Shown here piece by piece: positions 51,542 to 59,113 of a DNA stretch of 64,000 nt (position 1 is the first letter of the stretch; each line of letters starts with the position of its first letter). The notes beneath the pieces are model-generated. The model saw only the letters and a list, made by a program, of their open reading frames with translations, searched no databases and had not been told where the DNA came from. The translations under genes and the position numbers were made by a program. Source of the stretch: Umezawaea tangerina (GTDB lineage: Bacteria; Actinomycetota; Actinomycetes; Mycobacteriales; Pseudonocardiaceae); contig NZ_PVTF01000006.1 of the NCBI RefSeq assembly GCF_003002815.1, positions 372,001-436,000 of the forward strand, given 5' to 3'.

Positions 51542-52303
51542 ATGGTCACACGCGAGACGTCATGGCCCGCAGGAACGCCGTGTTGGGCCGACCTCGGCGC
51601 GGACGTCGACAAGTCCACGGCGTTCTACTCGGCGCTCTTCGGGTGGGAGGTCGACAAGCTGGAGACCGCCGTGCTCGGGTACTGGACCGCCACGCTCGGC
51701 GGCCGCAACGCCGCTGGCCTGGGCGCCCAGCAGGACATGGCCCAGCCGCCGCAGTGGACGACCTACCTCGCCACGGACGACGCCGACGCGACCGCCGCCA
51801 AGATCTTCGAGGCAGGCGGGCACGTGGTCGTCGCGCCCATGGACGTGGAGGACCAGGGTCGGATCGCCATCGCGGTCGACACCGCCGGCGCGATGTTCGG
51901 CATCTGGCAGGCGGGGTCCCACACCGGGCTCCAGGTCACCGGTGAGAGCGGCTCCATCACCTGGAGCGAGAACACCACCCAGGACTTCGACGGTTCCCAG
52001 AAGTTCTACGCCGACGTGTTCGGCTACAGCTACGCCGACCTGAGCGACGACGACTCCCAGTACGCCACCATCACGCTGGGCGGCGACACCGTCGGCGGCA
52101 TCGGCAGCGCGTTCGGCGACGCGCCCTCGGCGTGGCTGACGTACTTCGCCGTGGCCGACACCGACGCCGCGGTCGCCAAGGTCGCCGAGCTCGGCGGCTG
52201 GGTCGTCATGCCCCCGACCGACAGCCCGAACGGCCGCGCGGCCGTCGTCAGCGACGACCAGGGCGCCGTGTTCGCGGTGATCGACCCGTCCACGAAGGCC
52301 TGA
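51542..52303 (+). CDS. VOC-superfamily (glyoxalase/dioxygenase-like) two-domain protein
   Basis: 253 aa from ATG 51542 after CCGGAGGCGAG. Two tandem VOC modules: about 10-120 (CWADLGADVDKSTAFYSALFGWEV; FGIWQAG) and about 135-250 (WSENTTQDFDGSQKFYADVFGYSY; FAVIDPS). This pattern matches the mycobacterial CFP30B group. Metal ligands of true glyoxalases are not clearly preserved. Function uncertain. A strong terminator follows. Confidence 0.9.
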   Translation: MVTRETSWPAGTPCWADLGADVDKSTAFYSALFGWEVDKLETAVLGYWTATLGGRNAAGLGAQQDMAQPPQWTTYLATDDADATAAKIFEAGGHVVVAPMDVEDQGRIAIAVDTAGAMFGIWQAGSHTGLQVTGESGSITWSENTTQDFDGSQKFYADVFGYSYADLSDDDSQYATITLGGDTVGGIGSAFGDAPSAWLTYFAVADTDAAVAKVAELGGWVVMPPTDSPNGRAAVVSDDQGAVFAVIDPSTKA

Positions 52304-52317
52304 CGCGACAAGCGGAA

Positions 52318-52359
52318 CACGACGGCCGCGGCCACCACGAGGTGGGCGCGGCCGTCGTG
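52318..52359. terminator. Shared terminator between the VOC and MarR genes
   Basis: CACGACGGCCGCG and its exact complement (13 bp) flank a 16-nt loop that itself has weak pairing. It fills the gap between two convergent genes. Confidence 0.85.
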
Positions 52360-52362
52360 CTG

Positions 52363-52824
52363 TCAGCGGGAAGCCTTGCGGCGCTGGTGTTCCGCGACGT
52401 CGTCGAGCAGCGCCTTGAACCGCGCGTAGGCGTCCGGGCCGAGGCGGCGGGCGTGGCGGCGTTCCATCGCGGTCATGAAGGTGTCGGCCGCGCGCATCTG
52501 GTCGAGGCCGCGGCCGGTGGGGACGATGAGCTTCGCGCGGCGGTCGGCCGGGTCGGGGCGGCGCTCGACGTAGCCGAGGCGTTCGAGCTCGTCGACGACG
52601 GTGCCGATCACCTGCTTGTGCACGCCGGACGCGCGCGAGAGGTCGGTGGCGCGCACGCCTTCCCTGCGCAGGTGGGCGAGCACGGTGCCGTGCCGCGGCT
52701 GGAGGTCGGCGAAGCCCTTCTCGGCCAGGGTCGCGAAGAGGTCCCGCTGCACCGCCGACAGGAGACGCCCGGCCAGGACCCCCAGGTCCGGTGGCGAGTC
52801 CGGTCGTCCGGTGCGCGATGCCAT
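52363..52824 (-). CDS. MarR-family transcriptional regulator
   Basis: 153 aa from ATG 52824. HTH/wing: RATDLSRASGVHKQVIGTVVDELERLGYVERRPDPADRRAKLIVPTGRG (about 58-105). Divergent from the DinB-like gene across 178 bp, which may be its target. Confidence 0.9.
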   Translation of the reverse strand: MASRTGRPDSPPDLGVLAGRLLSAVQRDLFATLAEKGFADLQPRHGTVLAHLRREGVRATDLSRASGVHKQVIGTVVDELERLGYVERRPDPADRRAKLIVPTGRGLDQMRAADTFMTAMERRHARRLGPDAYARFKALLDDVAEHQRRKASR

Positions 52825-53002
52825 GCGGTGGTCTCCTCGTGGTCACTGCGGGTGGCGGTCAAGCCTAGTTTCCGGCGTACCCCGCCACCTGTCGGGTGAT
52901 GCGTCCGGACCGCGGAAATCCACGTCGCGTCGAGGACAGGAGTTGTCCGCGATCGCTCGTAGTGTCATCACCGACGGACCCGAACGATCGAAGGCGGACA
53001 CC

Positions 53003-53515
53003 ATGACCGGCAGCCTCACCACCACGACGACCGGCGAGCGGGCGGACCTGTTGGAGACGCTGGGCAAGCACCGGTTCTTCCTGCGGCACACCGCCCAGGG
53101 GCTGACCGACGAGCAGGCCGCGCTGAGCCCCACGGTGAGCGCGCTGTCGCTCGGCGGGCTCATCAAGCACGTCGCGAACACCGAGGCCGCGTGGCTGCGG
53201 TTCGTGCTGGGCGGCGCGGAGCTGATGGAGAAGGACAGCACGCCGTGGGACGAGCAGCACCGGATGATGCCGGGCGAGACCATCGCCGGGCTGCTCGAGC
53301 GGTACGAGGAGGTGGCGCGCGAGACCGACGAGGTCATCGCGACGCTGCCCGACCTGGACGCGGGGCACCCGCTGCCCGTGGCGCCGTGGTTCGAGAAGGG
53401 CAAGAGCTGGTCGGCGCGCCGGGTGTTCCTGCACCTGATCGCCGAGACCTCGCAGCACGCCGGGCACGCCGACATCCTGCGCGAGTCGATCGACGGCCAG
53501 AGGACGATGGGCTGA
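53003..53515 (+). CDS. DinB-family (DUF664-like) protein
   Basis: 170 aa from ATG 53003. Four-helix bundle features: LLETLGKHRFFLRHTAQGLTDEQAAL, SLGGLIKHVANTEAAWLRFVLGG and LIAETSQHAGHADILRESIDG, containing the three His positions (HVANTE, HLIAETSQHAGH) of metal-dependent DinB/bacillithiol-mycothiol transferases. Could be a mycothiol S-transferase-like enzyme. Convergent with the following gene (3-bp gap). Confidence 0.9.
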   Translation: MTGSLTTTTTGERADLLETLGKHRFFLRHTAQGLTDEQAALSPTVSALSLGGLIKHVANTEAAWLRFVLGGAELMEKDSTPWDEQHRMMPGETIAGLLERYEEVARETDEVIATLPDLDAGHPLPVAPWFEKGKSWSARRVFLHLIAETSQHAGHADILRESIDGQRTMG

Positions 53516-53518
53516 CCG

Positions 53519-54463
53519 TCAGCCGGGCGGGGTGCCGCGCCAGAGGTCGAGCGCGGGCTTGAGGCCCTCGGCCAGGATCGGCAGCTCGGGGACCAGGGCG
53601 AGGCAGGCCACGACCTGGAGCTGGGCCGCGGCGTTCACCGCGGCCAGCACCCGGCGGTCCAGGGTCGGCAGGCCGAGCTCGGTGGCCGCCTCGTCGTAGG
53701 CGTCCTCGGCCTCCGGTCCGATCATGGCGAGGTCGAGCTCGACCGGACCCGTGGTCACGAGCTCGAAGTCGGCGTGCAGGTCACCACCCGCGGTGTGGAC
53801 GAGGTTGTACGGCGGAGAGTCGCCGTGCACGGTCTGCACGGCGACGCCGGGGAACGCCGCGGCGAAGCCCGCGCGGGAGGTGAACGCCGGTTCGAGCCCG
53901 GCCCACTCGTGCCGGGCGCGCTCCAGGTCGGCCGGGGCGAGCAGCTCGGGGTGGGCTTCCAGGACGTCGAGGCTCTCCCCGATCGAGCCGTCGAACGACG
54001 ACAGGAACGGCAGCTCACCGGGGTACTCGCGCAGGGCGGCGTGCAGGGCGACCGTCGAGGCGGCGTTGCGGGCGTAGTCGGGCTCGCGCTCCTCGACCTC
54101 GACGAACCGCCAGAACGTCATCGAGAACCCGTCGCGCACGACCGGCGAACGGGGCACCAGCGGACTGGGCGGGATGACCGGGAAGCCCTGCGCGGCAAGC
54201 CATCCGACCACGTCCAGCTCGTGGCGCTGACGGCGTTGCCGAGCGGCGAGGTCGGCCCGCAGCGATGGGGGCAGGACGGTGGGCACGCGCACGACCACGG
54301 GTGCCGGGGCGAGGTGCACGACGACCGAGAACACGTCGTGCAGGACCTCCGGCTCGCCGACCTCCAGCCCCAGCTCACGGCCCGCACCGACGGCGGCGGC
54401 GACGGCCCGTGCGGTGCGGGCGGCCAGGTCCTCGGGGGTCAGCGTTCCGGACACAACGCCCAT
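53519..54463 (-). CDS. Phosphotransferase-family protein (aminoglycoside phosphotransferase-like)
   Basis: 314 aa from ATG 54463 (GTG 54454 is an alternative). Kinase-like fold: VVRVPTVLPPSLRADLAARQRRQRHELDVVGWLAAQGFPVIPP, catalytic loop VQTVHGDSPPYNLVHT (Brenner-like HGD-x4-N, about residues 215-230), and ADFELVTTGPVELDLAMIGPEAEDAYDEA in place of the D-x-(E/D) motif. Substrate unknown; a real resistance function is not implied. Confidence 0.85.
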   Translation of the reverse strand: MGVVSGTLTPEDLAARTARAVAAAVGAGRELGLEVGEPEVLHDVFSVVVHLAPAPVVVRVPTVLPPSLRADLAARQRRQRHELDVVGWLAAQGFPVIPPSPLVPRSPVVRDGFSMTFWRFVEVEEREPDYARNAASTVALHAALREYPGELPFLSSFDGSIGESLDVLEAHPELLAPADLERARHEWAGLEPAFTSRAGFAAAFPGVAVQTVHGDSPPYNLVHTAGGDLHADFELVTTGPVELDLAMIGPEAEDAYDEAATELGLPTLDRRVLAAVNAAAQLQVVACLALVPELPILAEGLKPALDLWRGTPPG

Positions 54464-54501
54464 CGTGCCATCGGCGTCCGCCGTCACGCCTCCCGATAAC
54501 G

Positions 54502-54540
54502 GAGCGGGGGCCGTCCCACTTCCTCGGACGGCCCCCGCTC
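54502..54540 (-). terminator. Terminator of the carbonic anhydrase gene
   Basis: GAGCGGGGGCCGTCC and its exact complement (15 bp) with a 9-nt loop, 12 nt past the carbonic anhydrase stop. Confidence 0.85.
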
Positions 54541-54552
54541 CCACCACCGGAC

Positions 54553-55290
54553 TCAGATGCGCGGGGCCTCGGTCACCGTCCGGCCGTTGAGCGGCTGGGT
54601 CGCACGGGCGTTGCCCGCCGTGAACAGCGCCTGGAACCGGGCGATGGTCGCGGGCGACACCGTCTTCTCGGTGGTCAGGAACCACTGCACGCCCTCGGTG
54701 AACGGCGCGGTGGTCAGCGACCCGTTGTAGCGGAAGGTGGCGCGGTTGACGGGCAGCAGCGAGTCGAGGTCGACGTCCCGGACCAGCACGTCCTCACCGC
54801 ACTCGGGGGTGAGGTGCGCCAGCACCTTGTCCACGGTGGACGGTGCGCCCGCGCGCAGCGGCACGCCGATCACCAGCAGCCCGCCCTCGGCGCTGCGGTG
54901 CACGAAGTGCATCTCCAACGGGTCGGAGCGGCCCGCGAACCTGTGCTCGGACGGCGTGTGGAAGTGGAACTGCTCCAGCTCGTAGCGGACACCGGCGAGC
55001 GTGACGTGGGCGGCGCCGGGCGTGACGAAGGCCTCCTCGGTCTCCTCATGGTCGCGCGTGGTGCACCCGGTGGCGCTCGCGGCGTCCTTGCGGATGTACT
55101 CCAGCTCCAGGTCGGAGTGCCCGTAGGCGACGTGCAGCTTCGGCAGGCCAGGGTCGATCCTGATCGAGCCGAGCGTCACGTCGATCGGGCTCTGGCTGGG
55201 CACCTGCGACTGCGCGGTCCCCCCGGTCGTCACGACGGTGACGGCGAGCGCCAACGGGAGGAGAGCGGTGAGGAGGCCTCTGCGTGCCAC
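54553..55290 (-). CDS. Secreted alpha-carbonic anhydrase
   Basis: 245 aa from GTG 55290. Signal peptide residues 1-28 (RRGLLTALLPLALAVTVVTTGG). Alpha-CA signatures: QSPIDV, ELEQFHFHTPSEHRFAG with two zinc His and the HFHTPSEH core (about 108-120), and PLEMHFVHRS with the third zinc His. Two cysteines (GCTTR; PECGED) may form the family disulfide. It hydrates CO2 outside the membrane. A perfect palindrome lies 61 bp upstream. Confidence 0.94.
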   Translation of the reverse strand: MARRGLLTALLPLALAVTVVTTGGTAQSQVPSQSPIDVTLGSIRIDPGLPKLHVAYGHSDLELEYIRKDAASATGCTTRDHEETEEAFVTPGAAHVTLAGVRYELEQFHFHTPSEHRFAGRSDPLEMHFVHRSAEGGLLVIGVPLRAGAPSTVDKVLAHLTPECGEDVLVRDVDLDSLLPVNRATFRYNGSLTTAPFTEGVQWFLTTEKTVSPATIARFQALFTAGNARATQPLNGRTVTEAPRI

Positions 55291-55350
55291 GATCAGAACC
55301 TTTCGGACGCCGCGGAGAACCGGTCGGCCCTCGACGGACGGTCAGCATGA

Positions 55351-55366
55351 TCACCTGGTCAGGTGA
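55351..55366. promoter_or_regulatory. Perfect 16-bp palindrome upstream of the carbonic anhydrase gene
   Basis: TCACCTG-GT-CAGGTGA (7-2-7, perfect), 61 bp upstream of the carbonic anhydrase start and in the gap toward the divergent secreted protein. Candidate repressor or activator site. Confidence 0.5.
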
Positions 55367-55542
55367 CGCCTGAGATGAGTTCGCACATCGTGGGACGCGG
55401 GTGATCCTTCCGGCAAGACCCCTGAAATGGACATACAGTTCAAACATCCAGCAATCGCACCGGTTTCCGGCGCTCGACCGGGTGATCTCCGCTACTCCCT
55501 GTCCACGGGCGCGTGCGGACCGGTCTCCGTAAGGTGCGGCCG

Positions 55543-56031
55543 GTGCCCTTTCGCCCCGTGCTGGCCGCCGCGCTGCTGGTCCTCGTCGTGCCGACCCCCG
55601 CCGCCGCGACTCCCGCGTGCACCGGGGTGGCGGTCGCGGTCGACCTGCCCGACGGGCTCGTGGTGCGCTGCGCACCCGGTGACTCCGGCGACGCCCGGAC
55701 CGCGCTCGAACGGACCGGGCTCGCGGTGCGCGCGGGGACGTCCACCGGTCCGTACGGCGACCGGGGTTACGTCTGCCGGATCGAGGGCGTGCCCGCGGCG
55801 GCGGCCGACGCGTGCGACGGGCACGTCGACGGCAAGGCGCACTGGAAGGTGTGGCGGGTCGGCGTCGACCCGGTGGCGTGGCGGGGCAGCGGGACCGGCG
55901 GAGGTCCGGGAGCCCTGCGCGTCTGCCCCGGCTCGCTCGTCGGGTTCAGCTACGGCGCGCGGTCGAACACCATGTCCGCGCCACCGGACCGCGTGGTCGC
56001 CGAACCGGGGTGGCTGCCGCCGAACTGCTGA
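55543..56031 (+). CDS. Small secreted cysteine-containing protein, unknown function
   Basis: 162 aa from GTG 55543, with AAGG about 9 nt upstream (GTG 55513 and 55534 also in frame). Signal peptide VPFRPVLAAALLVLVVPTPAAA. The mature chain has eight cysteines' worth of disulfide potential (PACTGVAV, VVRCAPGD, YVCRIEGVP, ADACDGH, RVCPGS, terminal C) around WKVWRVGVDPVAW and a Gly-rich patch. It recalls DUF4430-like secreted domains. No function assigned. The predicted fold cannot be fixed. Confidence 0.65.
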   Translation: MPFRPVLAAALLVLVVPTPAAATPACTGVAVAVDLPDGLVVRCAPGDSGDARTALERTGLAVRAGTSTGPYGDRGYVCRIEGVPAAAADACDGHVDGKAHWKVWRVGVDPVAWRGSGTGGGPGALRVCPGSLVGFSYGARSNTMSAPPDRVVAEPGWLPPNC

Positions 56032-56196
56032 CCCGCGGCGGCCGGTGGACCACTGTCCCACCCGGACCAGACCTGGGACGTGTGCTGCGGGCGGGAGCCG
56101 CCTTGTCCTACCTACTGGTGAGTCCGTCCACCGCACTGGCCGTCAGTGGACCATTGTGCGGATATCCTGCGCTCCTCGGACAGCGGAAGGTATCTG

Positions 56197-59067
56197 GTGG
56201 ACTCGGCTGCGCGGACCAGTTCGACGGGGATGCGGTTCTCGGTGCTGGGGCCGCTGCGCGCGTGGCGCGGCGACGAGGAGCTGGACCTCGGCCCGCGGCA
56301 GCAGAGGCTGGTGCTCGCGGTGCTGCTCGTGCGCGCGGGCCAGCCGGTGCCGTTGAGCGAGCTGGTGGACGCGCTGTGGGACGAGGACGCGCCGAGCAGC
56401 GCGGTGAACGTGGTGCACCGGCACGTCGGGCAGCTGCGCCGGGTCCTCGAACCGGACCTGCCGCTGCGCGCGACCGGGCGGTGGCTGGTGCGCGACGGGA
56501 GCGGCTACCGGCTGCTGGTCGACGCGGACTCGACCGACGTGCTGCGGTTCCGCGCGCTGGTCGTGCGGGCCGCGGAGGCCGCAGCCCGCGGTGGGAACGC
56601 CGAGGCGGTCGCGGTCTACGTGGCGGCGCTGCGGCTGTGGCGCGGACCGTGCGCGCTGGGGCTGCGGCCGAGCTCGTGGGCGGACCCGACGTTCACGGCC
56701 GTCGACCGGGAGTGCCTGTCGGCGGCCACCGACGCCGCCGACGCCGCCCTGGCCTGCGGGCTGGCCAGGGACGTGCTGCCGACCGTGCGGGCCGTGGCCG
56801 CGCGCGACCCGTTGAACGAGGAGCTGCACGCGCGGCTGGTCCTGCTGCTCAGCGCCTCCGGGCACCAGGCGGAGGCGCTGGCGGAGTACCGGTCGACGGC
56901 CGCCCGCCTCGCCGCCGAGCTCGGAGTGGATCCGGGGCCCGCGCTGCGCGACGCGCAGCGGCGGGTGCTGCGCCAGCAGGTCCCCATCGGCGCCCCCGCC
57001 GAGGCGGAGCCCCCGGTGGTGCGGCCGGCGCAGCTGCCGAGGGACCTGTCGACGTTCAGCGGTCGGGACGGGGACCTGACCCGGATGCTGACCGCCCTGG
57101 ACGCCGCGGACCTGCCGATGACGATCGCGCTGATCGACGGCATGCCGGGGGCGGGCAAGACCACGGTCGCCGTGCGGCTGGCCTACGAGGTCGCCAACCG
57201 CTACCCGGACGGCCAGCTGTTCGTGAACCTGCGCGGCTTCGACCCCGGCGGGTCCGCCGTGGAGCCCGCCGAGGTGCTGCGCGGGTTCCTGTACGCGCTG
57301 GGCGCGCCCGGCGACCGCGTCCCGGCCGACCTGGCCGAGCAGACCGGCCTGTACCGCGCCCTGCTCAGGGACAAGCGGATGCTGGTCGTGCTCGACAACG
57401 CCCGCGACGTGCGGCAGGTGCTGCCGCTGCTCCCCGACTCGCCGCACTGCCTGGTGATCGCGACCAGCCGCAACCGGCTGACCGACCTGGTCACCGACGA
57501 GGGCGCGCACCCGTTCACGCTGGACCCGATGCCGGTCCCGGAGGCCCGCGCGATGGTGGCGCTGCGGCTCGGGGTGGCGCGCAGCGCCCGCGAGCCCGAG
57601 GCCGTGGACCGGATCGTGGCGATGTGCGGACGGCTGCCGCTCGCGCTGGCCGTGGTCGCGGCCCGCGCGGCGACCTACCCGGACGTGCCGCTGTCCTCGA
57701 TCGCCAAGGAGCTGGAGGACGCGCAGGGCAGCCTGGACGCGTTCGGCTTCGACGACACGAGCGACCTGCGCGCGGTGTTCTCCTGGTCCTACCGCACGCT
57801 GACGCCGGGGTCGGCCCGCGTGTTCCGGATGCTCGCGCTGCACTGGGGCCCGGACATCTCGCTGGCCGCGGGTGCCAGCCTGCTCGGCGTGCCGCCGCGG
57901 GAGGCGCGGGCCGGTCTGGCCGAGCTGACCCGCACGCGGCTGATGACCGAGCACAAGCCGGGCCGCTACCAGTTCCACGACCTCGTCCGCGCCTACGCGC
58001 TGGAGCTGGGCGCGGAGCTGGACTCCGCCGACGAGCGGCGCGAGGCGGAGAGCAGGCTGCTCGACCACCTGCTGCACTCCGCGAACAACATCCACCTGCT
58101 GCTGCGGGGTCCCCGGCCGCCGGTCCCGCTGGACGACCCGCTGCCGGGCGTGACACCGGAGACGGCCCGCGACTACGACGACGCGCTGGCGTGGTTCGGG
58201 GCCGAGCGGCACGTGGTCGAGAGCTCGGTCGCGACCGCGATCACCCACGGCGCCCCCGCCAAGGCGTGCCAGCTCGCGCTGACCATGCAGCAGTTCTACC
58301 AACGGCACGGCCTGCACCACAGCTGGTCGGTGGTCATGGAGCTCGGGCTGAAGGCCGCGCGCGAGGCGGGCGACCGGTACGGCGAGGTCCGCGCCCAGCG
58401 GAGCCTGGCGGGCGCCTACTACTACCTCGCCGACAACCAGCGCGCGCTGGCGCTCCTGCGCGAGGCCGAGCCCCTGATCGAGGAGCTCGGCTGGGACAGC
58501 GAGAGACCCTACGTGCAGCGCAACATCGCCGACGTCCTCTCCTACACGGGTCCCTCCGGCATCGCCGACTACCCGACCGCGCTGGAGTACTACCAGAACG
58601 CGCTGGAAGGGCACCGGGCCATGGCCAACGACCACGGCATGGCGCTGTCCATCGAGGGCATCGGCGAGTGCAAGCTGCGCCTGGGCCAACCGGAGGCGGC
58701 GATCGCCCTGCTCACCAGGTCGGCCGCCCTGTACCGGGAGATCGGCGACCGCAACGGCACGGCGAGCAGCTTCGCCACGCTCGGCGAGGCCCACCTCGTG
58801 CTCGGCAGACCGGAGATCGCGGCCACCCACCTGATGGCCGCGCTGGTGCTGCACCGGGGCGTGCACGAGCGCCGGGGCGAGGTCAACGACCTGGTGCTGC
58901 TGGGTGACGCGAGGGCCGCGCTGCAGGACCTGGACACCGCCCGCGCCGCCTGGGAGGAGGCGCTGGCCATCATGGTCGAGCACCACCTGACCTGGGCCGG
59001 CCCGACCGGCGGCACGCCCGCGGAGATCCGCGACCGGATCGAGGGCCACCCGTCGCACACCCCCTGA
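56197..59067 (+). CDS. SARP/AfsR-type regulator with BTAD, NB-ARC and TPR domains
   Basis: 956 aa from GTG 56197, 6 nt after GGAAGG; ATG 56230 (MRFSVLGPLRAW) is an alternative. OmpR-like winged helix at about 12-105, BTAD at about 110-260 (LDADSTDVLRFRALVVRAAEAA; LLLSASGHQAEALAEYRSTAARLAAELGVDPGPAL). NB-ARC from about 290 with P-loop DGMPGAGKTTVAVRLA and LVVLDNARDVRQVLPLL, GRLPLALAVVAARA. TPR repeats from about 700 to the end. AfsR-like proteins activate secondary-metabolic genes. No biosynthetic cluster is visible here, so targets are unknown. Confidence 0.94.
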   Translation: MDSAARTSSTGMRFSVLGPLRAWRGDEELDLGPRQQRLVLAVLLVRAGQPVPLSELVDALWDEDAPSSAVNVVHRHVGQLRRVLEPDLPLRATGRWLVRDGSGYRLLVDADSTDVLRFRALVVRAAEAAARGGNAEAVAVYVAALRLWRGPCALGLRPSSWADPTFTAVDRECLSAATDAADAALACGLARDVLPTVRAVAARDPLNEELHARLVLLLSASGHQAEALAEYRSTAARLAAELGVDPGPALRDAQRRVLRQQVPIGAPAEAEPPVVRPAQLPRDLSTFSGRDGDLTRMLTALDAADLPMTIALIDGMPGAGKTTVAVRLAYEVANRYPDGQLFVNLRGFDPGGSAVEPAEVLRGFLYALGAPGDRVPADLAEQTGLYRALLRDKRMLVVLDNARDVRQVLPLLPDSPHCLVIATSRNRLTDLVTDEGAHPFTLDPMPVPEARAMVALRLGVARSAREPEAVDRIVAMCGRLPLALAVVAARAATYPDVPLSSIAKELEDAQGSLDAFGFDDTSDLRAVFSWSYRTLTPGSARVFRMLALHWGPDISLAAGASLLGVPPREARAGLAELTRTRLMTEHKPGRYQFHDLVRAYALELGAELDSADERREAESRLLDHLLHSANNIHLLLRGPRPPVPLDDPLPGVTPETARDYDDALAWFGAERHVVESSVATAITHGAPAKACQLALTMQQFYQRHGLHHSWSVVMELGLKAAREAGDRYGEVRAQRSLAGAYYYLADNQRALALLREAEPLIEELGWDSERPYVQRNIADVLSYTGPSGIADYPTALEYYQNALEGHRAMANDHGMALSIEGIGECKLRLGQPEAAIALLTRSAALYREIGDRNGTASSFATLGEAHLVLGRPEIAATHLMAALVLHRGVHERRGEVNDLVLLGDARAALQDLDTARAAWEEALAIMVEHHLTWAGPTGGTPAEIRDRIEGHPSHTP

Positions 59068-59071
59068 CCGG

Positions 59072-59109
59072 ACGGGGTGGGGGTCCCGACGTCGAGTCCC
59101 CCACCCCGT
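59072..59109. terminator. Bidirectional terminator between the SARP and carboxypeptidase genes
   Basis: ACGGGGTGGGGG and its exact complement (12 bp) with a 14-nt loop fill the gap between the two convergent genes. Confidence 0.85.
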
Positions 59110-59113
59110 TCGC

